The notes beneath the pieces were generated by a model. The model was not told the origin of the DNA. It did no database searches and saw only the letters and a program-made list of their open reading frames with translations. Shown piece by piece: positions 40,609-64,000 of a stretch of 64,000 bases of DNA. The DNA lies in NCBI RefSeq assembly GCF_010015445.1, contig NC_053126.1:12009169-12073168 (forward strand), in the 5' to 3' direction. Both the position numbers and the translations under genes were made by a program. Position 1 is the stretch's first letter, and each line of letters starts with the position of its first letter. Origin of the DNA: Perca fluviatilis. Taxonomy: Eukaryota > Chordata > Actinopteri > Perciformes > Percidae.

Positions 40609-42883
40609 ATGGTGAGTACACAACAGCTTATGTTTATGTATTTATGTATCTATCTATCCATTTTATTACGGATGCTTGTGGTCAATTTTTTAACTATTAC
40701 ACATGTAGGGCCTATCCTTATGAGAACAGCTATTTTTTCTAATATTTTGGTTAACTCTGAAATGTTCTTTTCCTTAAAAATGCATATTGTCATGGTATTT
40801 GTTTTATTAGATATTACAAATAAACTTAAACGTGTATATAAGCATTTAGTAACGATCTGTTTAAAAACAGTTTTGAGGAATTACTTGCTTTTTGTTATTA
40901 TGTAATCGACTTTCCAGAACAATTATGTTTTGTCATCTCTTGCCTTTATGTTGAAAACACTGTGGATGGGTTGTAAGCAGCTATGGAGCCATGTTTTACA
41001 GCTGTAGAGAAAGAACTGACCTGGGTACACAAGGGGTCTCAGTTTGTCCATCTCCTCAGCTGCCACAACTCTACCCTGTCTCCTTGAAATGTATGATAAT
41101 AATAATACACTATGATAACCCAGAATAAAGTATTATTTATTTTGGCCACATCCAGGCGGACCCAGAGGTGTCAACACAGAGTGGGGGCTATGATGTGGAG
41201 CTGTTTGTGGAAACTCCAGACTATGATCTTGTCTGCACCATATGCCAGGGGGTCCTCAGGTGTCCAGTAAGAGCTGCATGCCACCACATCTTCTGCAAGA
41301 AATGCATCTTACAGTGGCTGAAGAGGTAGTGAACATGGATCAATACCACTGGGGGAAAAACAGTGTAAAGTTGTACTGTATTGGATTGTTATTAATGTCT
41401 GTTCCACACAGAAGAACAGGACTAACTGATGTTTATCCTTTACAGGCAGGAAACCTGCCCCTGCTGCAGGAAGCCTGTTAACCCGAGCTTGATCTTTGTC
41501 ATGTTCAAGCTGAGCAAATCTATTGGACGCATGAAGATCAAGGTAGGAAATGGAAAATATGTCGGACATTTGTACATAAGAGTCAAAGGTATATGTACTG
41601 TAATTATGACAACTCTCATTTTAGTAATTGAAATAAGGAACACATCTAAATAACTGATAACATGACCTAAAAAGGGACCCTCTAATCTTGAAGCTCTGGG
41701 GAGGGGGGGGGTTGGTAAAGGGGTCCCCTGTAGATTTTTGCTCTGGGTGTTTATCTGGCCTTGTGAATTGGTTTACAGGGCGTATTCATGTAGTATTGGT
41801 TACAGTAAGGATGAGACTATGGTCCTTTTCATGAACAATACTTATAACTAAAAGCGTGCCCCATACATTATTTTCATGATCAATTAATTTAAACATTTTT
41901 TTTTCAATTAATTAATTCATTAACAAGTCTATAAAATGTCAGAAAACTCACTCCACTACAGTACAGAGGGAAATAGTGTACTTTTACTTGACTACATTTA
42001 TTTGACAGCTTTATTACTTTACAGAGTCATATTTTAGATACAAAATAAATGATGAGCTTAAGGCCTATATAATATATATAAATCACTGGGAGCATTTTTA
42101 AAGTAGATTATGAGTAATTTTACTTTTGATTTGACTTCAAGTAAATTTTGCTAATAATACTTATAATAAGTGATATTTTTAATGTAGGACTTGTACTTGT
42201 AATGGATTATTTTTTTACTGCAGTATTGCTGCTTTTACTTCAGTAATGTATCTGAATACTTCCTTCACCACGTGTAATCTCACGTCTGCTTGAATAATAA
42301 AGTCAACTAACAGTGCAGTTGAGAAATACTTCATGCTGCAGGCATACTGTATGTGAACAATATCTTCTATAGCTATTGATTTCTTTGTATTTCGCTGTCT
42401 GGCCTCTTACAGTGTAAGAATGAGATCCGTGGTTGTGCAGAGACCTTCTCCCTTTCGGAGCAGTACTGCCACAGCATGAGCTGTCTGTACGAGCTCATCC
42501 CCTGTCCGTACCAGGGCTGCCGGGCGCAGCTCCTCCGCCGGGACCTGGACACCCACGCACGTCACTGCGAACACTGGCGTCAGCCCTGCCACATGGGCTG
42601 CGGGACAGTTCTCTCCCACCGCACCCAGGCTCAGCACAACTGCTACAAGCAACTAAGGCAGGAGTATGAAGTCAGACAGAGGAACCACAGGGCCATCGCC
42701 ACCGCCCTGCAGAGGAAGATGAGGAGAATGCAGAGCACCATGGCCCACATGAAGAGGCAAATAGGGCTGATATGTGAGAGCCTGGAGGTAATGGACGATC
42801 TGCACGAGGTAGAGGAGGAGGACCTTGGAGAGAGCAGTGGCAGCTCTAGTGGGACTCCGAGTACCAACAACAGCAACTGCTGA
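40609..42883 (+). CDS. rnf151: RING finger protein 151
   Basis: Four exons join in phase: 40609-40611 (the ATG alone), 41156-41325, 41446-41542, 42413-42883; 246 aa. A C3HC4 RING lies at about residues 25-65 ([31 protein letters not shown]), followed by TRAF-type zinc-finger cysteines ([33 protein letters not shown]). A coiled coil and an acidic, serine-rich tail complete it. Human RNF151 shares GGYD near the start, the RING spacing and RHNCY. RNF151 is a probable E3 ligase, testis-enriched in mammals (family knowledge). The position between tbl3 and rps2 is the same as on human 16p13.3. AATAAA at 43044-43049 is a likely polyadenylation signal. Confidence 0.9.
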
Positions 42884-43615
42884 GGGACGAGTTAGTTACT
42901 GCTGCTGGTTGGCTGCTGCTGTGTATCATTTCTGCATGTGTTCATTTCTTCAAAGGTGTGTGCTTTTAGAATATGTAGGTAGGTATATGATTAAAAAGAG
43001 TGAATTTGTAACAATTTTGTGCTGTTGTTTCATCTATTTTTAAAATAAATCATTAAACTGTCATCCTAAACTTCATTCAAGAGAAGAGCGAGCCTATGTT
43101 GTGTGTGTGAGTGATGAATATGTCCAACAAAAGAAGGTTATGTCAGATAAAATCAATGCATAACAGGGAACTATAAGTGTGCACACTGAATAAATACATA
43201 CAATCTAAATAATTATAAAATTTAGTAAAATAAAATGATGTCCTCCGACAGGCAGGCAGTTTTTCTGTGTTTTTTCACTGTAAGGGAGCTTATGTTGATG
43301 TTCATGACTAGTTTTGTTTGCTTTTTAAAATGTTAAAATATTACTATTTTCATTGAGAAGATATAAAATCAAATCAATATCAACCTCTTAAAATTCCCCA
43401 ATAAGGGATTCATAAAGTTCTTCATCAAATCAAATCAAAGCATAGGACAGACAAGAGTCCATGGATGTACTGTATGATAAAATAACAAAAGATTCAGGTC
43501 CTATTTTATACAGTCTATGTTCTGAAAAAGCCGCCGCTAGGGGCAATATTCAGCACATTCAGTTTTCTTTTAAAGGAAATATCGCGATAAAGACTTCTAC
43601 ATAAAACCCGGCGGG

Positions 43616-43651
43616 ACTTCTCTTCGGTCTTCTTCCTGTTATTACGATCAC
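43616..43651 (+). promoter_or_regulatory. rps2: rps2 transcription start and 5'-TOP leader exon
   Basis: A pyrimidine-rich run (CTTCTCTTCGGTCTTCTTCC) precedes a donor (ATCAC|gtaagt) at 43652. This is the usual layout of a ribosomal protein 5'-TOP leader exon. ATAAAA about 20 bases upstream may act as a weak TATA element. Confidence 0.6.
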
Positions 43652-43965
43652 GTAAGTTGAATGTGAAATAATTCTCTCCGATCAAAATCTTGCTTTATCT
43701 CGCACATCCTTCTCCCAAACGCCTTTATTATACCTGCAAGTCATACAAGACTATGTTATTTCAAAACCCTGTTTGTATTTATGAGGACAATTAGGCAGAA
43801 TTTGAGATATTTGTAAATATTGAAGTGAAGTTTTTAAACGTTGACTATGGCGGCGATGCTCGTTTTACGTGAAATAAATGAAGTGGCTAGACCGATGCCT
43901 GCTAACTTATACGCTCCGTTGCTTTAGCAAATATTAATTTTGATCTGTACTTTGTTCTGCAGCAA

Positions 43966-45970
<2,005 letters not shown>

Positions 45971-46728
45971 ACTTTTTGTACAGAGAATTGTTGAATAAAC
46001 ATTCTGAAACGACATGTAATGTGTATTTTTGTTACTTGTGCTGAACTCATGGCAGAACAATGGTTTGGATTTGCATAAACTCCTCCCGAGGCCCAGTAAC
46101 TAATCACTAGGGATATGAATGCAGTAAAACGTCAACTAGTGACAATTTAACAAATTGGGTTTACAGTTTTGCATTAAGAGTTTACCATGAGCACTACCAC
46201 TCAGGGGTGGGTGATGTGTGTGTAAGTGTCATTGCTCTAGGTAAATATTAGTCACTATTTTGAGGGAAAAATACAATTGAAATTGTGAAATAAATGCTTT
46301 TGGCTAATCCAGCAAATTAAATTCCTAACAAGTCACAACACATGTATATAAAAATCACTACTTTAGGGCGAGATCTATATCCTTGGCAACAATCTGAGAC
46401 AAATCTATCCTCTCACATTATCTATTGCTGAGGGCGTGTTGATTAATGTGATGTGTTGGAAAAATTAATCTTTCCTACTATATGGTTGTTTAGAAGACCC
46501 AATTAAAGCTCATTGTGCAGGAAGGTCACTTGAAAATATAAAGTTGCACCAACTTCAAGAGTTATATGTAACTTGGACACTTTTTATAGCACTGGGAGAT
46601 CCATGCATGCACCGTCACAGAGGGCTGGGTGTTAAGTCACTTTGAGGACAGAGTGGACAAACTAACAGACATGATTTATCACATACATTTTATTTTACAA
46701 TTATTACATAGGACAGATAGTAGGTAAC
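45971..46728. other. Convergent intergenic region, rps2 and ndufb10
   Basis: Beyond the rps2 polyadenylation signal there is AT-rich single-copy-looking DNA with no reading frame of note. TTTATT at 46689-46694 is AATAAA for ndufb10 on the minus strand, 35 bases past its stop. Confidence 0.6.
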
Positions 46729-48555
46729 TTAAGCACTTGAGGCCTGAGCAGCCATCATCCGTTCTTTCTGCTTCATTAGACATTTCCTGCCACTGCCGTA
46801 CGCTCCCAGGTCTCCATCTGGAAAGAGGCAGGTCATGAATTTAACACGTAGTGAAGCCAAGCAAAAGTTAAAAGTGATAAGACAGGCCAATGTTCACATG
46901 ACAAGATATCATTTTGATTACCAAGTCTATAAAATATCCATGATATTCCAAAACCAAAAGGTGATGTCTTCAAATTCCTTCTATTCAATTTATATAAAAA
47001 CTGAGAAAAAGCTTCAACTTCTCACATTTCAGAAGCTGGAACCAATGTTTTTTTTTTAATTGATCATCAAAACAGTTGCCAAATAAATTTCTGTCAATTG
47101 TTTCAGCTCTACAACAAACTTGTGTTCTACTGCTTTTGTACAATAATGAACATTTAGTGACACACTGTAGAGTAAATCCTCCCTTAGCCTATTTTAAGCA
47201 TTTGCTACACTGTTGTATTTAGTCAGCAGTGGGACAGCACGCTGTAGGATTCATGAATGCTTCAACATTTTCTTTCTATTTCACCACATATGTCCAAGCT
47301 CCAAACAGCACATTACTTACAGCGTGACTGAAAGTTTTTGGTTGCCTCGTTGAACTGCTCAATTTCCTTGGCACAGTTCTGCTGGTAGCTGGCTCCTTCT
47401 CTCTGATGGCAGGCCCTCATACGCTCCTGGACAACTTTCACAATCTCCTGGTCCACTTTGCTGAGGAAGGAAGACAAAAACACAGGGTAACACTGTTCAA
47501 CAGTATCTCCAGTGATGATAGTGGCACCCTGACCACTACAGCAACCTTACAGGTGTATTAATTCACTATTGAGTCCTTATAATAAGCATACATTCTTACT
47601 CACACTTTTGTTTTATATCGAAAGTCTTACTATTAAAAAAGGCCCCTCTACATCATTTTCCTAGTTACACAAGCAAATTCACTGCCTTCTGTCCCGTTAA
47701 ACCACTGCCACTTTCCAGTTTTAGAACACTAATATTGCCCATCCTGCCATTAATATGAAACAATTACTGTACTTAACAGGATTGATAACACGCATTTCAT
47801 GCATTACTCAAGACAAAAAAATTTTAATTGATGTCATTAATGATTATACCCAAAACCTTACTGGCGCAGAATACAGTATATCACTAAATGTTTTACACGT
47901 TTAACAGCATCTCTGCGTGTTACTCACTAGTCTCTCCTCCACTGCATCTCAGCCTCATAGTAGCAGAGGTAATCTCCCTGCTGGCACTCCGTCAGGTCAG
48001 GAACACGACGGAACTTCTGGTGGTAGTATACGGACTTGTTTTTAGCCCGGATGCTATCAACAGCATCTAGATGAGAAGGAAAAACAGTAAAGGGAAAGAG
48101 CATTGTTAGATAAACCTAGCCAAGGCCATGTGGGTTGTACTAGCTACGATTTGATATGTCTAGCTATATGACGCTAGCTAGCATAACACCTAGCTAGTGA
48201 ATTGCTAACTAACTGTCCGTTATTGCCACAAACCAGAGCCGTATAACTTATTTTGTGTAATATGTTGCAAGACGGCAACAGTGATAGCAACGTTATAAAG
48301 TTAAAAAAATACTTACGATATGTAACGTTATACTACTAACAATATGTCTCCTGATAGCTGTGTTGTTGTGCTAACGTTATCCTGTTAGCACAGTTAGCTT
48401 TCGTTACCTCTAAATGTGGTGACAGGCAGGTCCACGGAGTAATAGAAGAGTTTAGACAGAATCAGGGCTGGGTTTGGCAGAGCTGTCTGTTTGTCCACAG
48501 CCGGAGTCTGCCGGGGAGGCTCCGGATATGCTCCTTTATCAAAGTCTGTAGGCAT
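46729..48555 (-). CDS. ndufb10: NADH:ubiquinone oxidoreductase subunit B10
   Basis: Four exons join in phase on the minus strand: 48555-48408, 48066-47928, 47460-47321, 46817-46729; 171 aa. It starts MPTDFDKGAYPEPPRQTP. Hallmark stretches are [60 protein letters not shown] and GAYGSGRKCLMKQKERMM, all close to mammalian NDUFB10. The conserved cysteines fit an intermembrane-space subunit of the complex I membrane arm that is held by disulfides (family knowledge). No cleavable presequence is evident, as in relatives. It is divergent from rpl3l and convergent with rps2, the same order as human 16p13.3. Confidence 0.96.
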
Positions 48556-53502
<4,947 letters not shown>

Positions 53503-54157
53503 AAAAAAATTCTCATATCTCAATTCCCATACAATGGGTTTCAAATACACTGTACTTTGTGCCATGTGTAAATTGACACTGGTGATACATAAATGCAGTT
53601 TAATTCCACAGTTAACATAAATTCTGTTTTTATTCACTGATTAATCCATGAGCATATCAACACTGTTCAGAAATAACATGCACCATGGTAGCTTGATTCA
53701 ACATCAGGATTACCATTATCATCTCATGTTCACAACCCGTAACAGTATCAGTGGATTAGAAAATGGATGTTAGCATAGTTTGTTCAATCAGCATAATAAT
53801 TCATTGACAACCTTGTTTTATGTGCAGTAAAGACATCCAGTTTTTGCATCTTTTATCAGTGTTGGCATCAAATAAAAAAGTTCCCTTTTGGTGTATAATG
53901 TGCCGTCACTGGTGTACAGTTCAATCATCTTCACAGTAGGGGGCACTTTAACACCATTTTCACAGTTGCAAGGTCGATGCCGTGGTCAGCGTGCCTTCAG
54001 GTAGTCGTCTATCCTGCACTGGTTACAACCAACACACTCAGGATGAAGCCGGTACCCAGCTGCAGCAGCCTCCGAATCCATTAGACATTCATGGCAATCG
54101 CTGCACGCAATGGCTATTTTGCATTGACATAATCCTATCTGTGGCCTCAAAGGGGCA
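53503..54157. other. Convergent 3' region of rpl3l and tex2
   Basis: No gene is seen. AATAAA near 53868 could serve rpl3l, and TTTATT at 53629-53634 (AATAAA on the minus strand) could serve tex2. If both are used, the two 3' ends overlap. Assignment is tentative. Confidence 0.4.
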
Positions 54158-62197
<8,040 letters not shown>

Positions 62198-63120
62198 TGG
62201 GAGTCTTTGACTGCATGTAGACTTGTAACGACCTCCCCGGGTATCTTATTGTCCATCATTTTGGATGCTGGAAATATGGTGAGAAACAAGAAAAAATATA
62301 TTAAACATGGTTATATAAACAGCTTTAACAAACTCATAGCAACATTATTACCTTTAATGACAGTATAACATTTAAAATTAAGCCTCTCTGCTACTTGTTC
62401 ATCTGCTGCTCTAACCTTCTTCCTATTCCTGTCCTCTCTATTGCTTTTCTAATTTTCTCTCCCCTTTCACCTCTCAGCCTTTCACTCTAATCTCCTCTGT
62501 ACTTTCTCCTTTGTCCTTTTTACTCCTCCTCTGCAGGGACGCAGGGAACTTTGTGTGTTTGGCTGTGTGTGTGCTGTCAATTCACAATTTACGGGTGGAT
62601 GAGTGCTTTGTTATTGGAATCATCCATAAAAAACCATAAGCACAGAGATTTTAATGTAACAGTCAGAGCATGTTTGTGCCTAATCAACACATTTGTCTTA
62701 TCCAAGGAGTACTGAAAGATACTCAGTACAATACTGGACTTCTTCTCCCGTGTTACCTTGCCTGCAGACGTTGAAGACTGTCACTCATTACATCCTCTGA
62801 CTAGATTCTCCTAGATGGCTCAGGAATTCAAAGCAGCAGCTCTTCAATCACACAATCACTTCTCTGAACTCATGGCTACCTGAGGTCTGATTGAAGTAAA
62901 ACACAGAGAGAAAACATCTTCATCTGTGACAGCATGTGCTTGTGTTGATGATGAAAGCCAACACATTTGATGCAGAGATAAATATGCATGCACGCTCCCT
63001 TCATTATTCCATCTATTGTGCATAACTTCCTACGATATCATACGGAACCGTTCATGAGAATGCAATTGTTTTTGTAACTGAGATTTACAACCTGGACCAT
63101 CACACAATCCAGTTGTCGTC
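62198..63120. other. tex2 5' region
   Basis: Sequence upstream of the tex2 start on the minus strand; it probably holds 5' untranslated sequence and intron. Nothing else is recognisable. Confidence 0.4.
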
Positions 63121-63134
63121 ACTCAGATACAGGC

Positions 63135-63350
63135 TTGGGGACTCGAGTTAGACTCGAGTTGCAAATTTTAGGACTTGAGACTTGCTTGATAAACATTCAT
63201 AAAAGACTCGACTTGACTTTGACTTGATATTCATGACTTGAGACTTGACTTAGACTTGAGTCAAATGACTTGAAAAAAGTCAAAAATGACTTGGACTTGC
63301 TTGAGACTTGAAGGTTAAGACTTGAGACTTGCTTGTGACTTGCCCATGTG
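63135..63350. repeat. GACTTGA-rich degenerate tandem repeat
   Basis: Units such as GACTTGAGACTTG, GACTTGACTT and GACTCGAGTT recur throughout, in varying order. It resembles a minisatellite-like fish repeat and has no coding meaning. Confidence 0.75.
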
Positions 63351-63679
63351 TGACTTACTCCCATCTCTGCTTAGATAACAAATGATCAGTTTACGACTCA
63401 GAGTAAGAGCTCAGTTACAGCTATTAGTAAGGCTTACGCTTCTCCATACCATGAGCTTAACTGGGAAAACAAGCTCCTTTTTTCCAACCACACCCTAACT
63501 GCTGTTCATCGTGCCTTCAAAAGCACAACAATCAGACACTCACTCAGGAAATCAGTGCTCATGGATGTATAACAAGCCCTTCACAGCAGATTAACTCTAA
63601 TACTACATATTAAAGAGGATTTCACGACAGGAAATTAAGACACTTAGGACATGAATTCACTCTGATGAATGGGCAGTCT

Positions 63680-63800
63680 TTTTTTGGACAGCTGTAGACA
63701 GGAAAGGGGGGAGAGAGGGGAGGGACATGCAGCAAAGGGCCGCGGGTTGGAGTCGAACCCCCGGCCCTGCTGTAAGGACTGAGCCTTGCTACGTTGGGCA
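63680..63800 (-). repeat. tRNA-related SINE fragment
   Basis: On the minus strand, GGGGGTTCGACTCC is a Pol III B-box, and a CCTCTCTCCCC-rich body follows as in the SINE at 18459-18656. The A-box end is weak, so boundaries are approximate. Confidence 0.55.
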
Positions 63801-64000
63801 CACCATCAACCACGTCAGTGTCTTTTAATTTCAGATACATTTGCAGATACATTGCCATTTACTTGTGCAAGCTGTCAGCCACATGCATGCATGATGTGGT
63901 GTCACACAGACAGTAGTCACAAACTGGCTTTCTGATCAATACAAAGTGTCTGTACTTACAGAGAAGTGCAGGATAAGAAAATTGACAAATATCAGTAAAA

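Overview
This window is nuclear DNA from a ray-finned fish, most likely a percomorph teleost. The evidence is multi-exon genes with GT-AG introns, short introns in housekeeping genes, long CA/GT microsatellites, tRNA-derived SINEs, one Tc1-type transposon and many small DNA transposons of hAT, PIF-Harbinger and TTAA type. Nine protein-coding genes are recognisable. I rebuilt eight full exon chains and checked that their phases join; the ninth, rpl3l, depends on an inferred one-codon first exon.

Left to right: drc3/lrrc48 (+, 184-4061), a ciliary dynein regulatory complex subunit; gid4 (+, 4992-7897), a CTLH ubiquitin ligase substrate receptor; a repeat-rich gap with a 2 kb inverted-repeat block; noxo1 (+, 14324-17492), an NADPH oxidase organiser; tbl3/UTP13 (-, 39953-19417), a 23-exon rRNA-processing WD40 gene whose introns hold most of the mobile DNA; rnf151 (+, 40609-42883), a RING/TRAF-type zinc finger protein; rps2 (+, 43966-45970) with a candidate intronic H/ACA snoRNA; ndufb10 (-, 48555-46729), a complex I subunit; rpl3l (+, 49614-53502), a muscle-type ribosomal protein uL3 paralogue; and a tex2-family gene (-, 62197-54158), an ER SMP-domain lipid-transfer protein.

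The noxo1-tbl3-rnf151-rps2-ndufb10-rpl3l block matches the human 16p13.3 neighbourhood. drc3-gid4 match human 17p11.2 and TEX2 lies on human 17q. The fish window therefore joins segments that are apart in human. The genes do not form one pathway, but tbl3, rps2, rpl3l and the snoRNA candidate all serve ribosome production. tbl3/rnf151 and ndufb10/rpl3l are divergent pairs; noxo1/tbl3, rps2/ndufb10 and rpl3l/tex2 are convergent pairs.

The most interesting signals are in drc3. Two introns can only be closed in frame as U12-type AT-AC introns, both phase 2. One is exactly 99 nt and stop-free. The other shares with the upstream intron a long inverted repeat (GT/CA tract plus about 45 unique bases) that brackets a single 71-nt exon. 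I see no operon, CRISPR array, virus or bacterial-type system, and nothing I would call an entirely new gene system.
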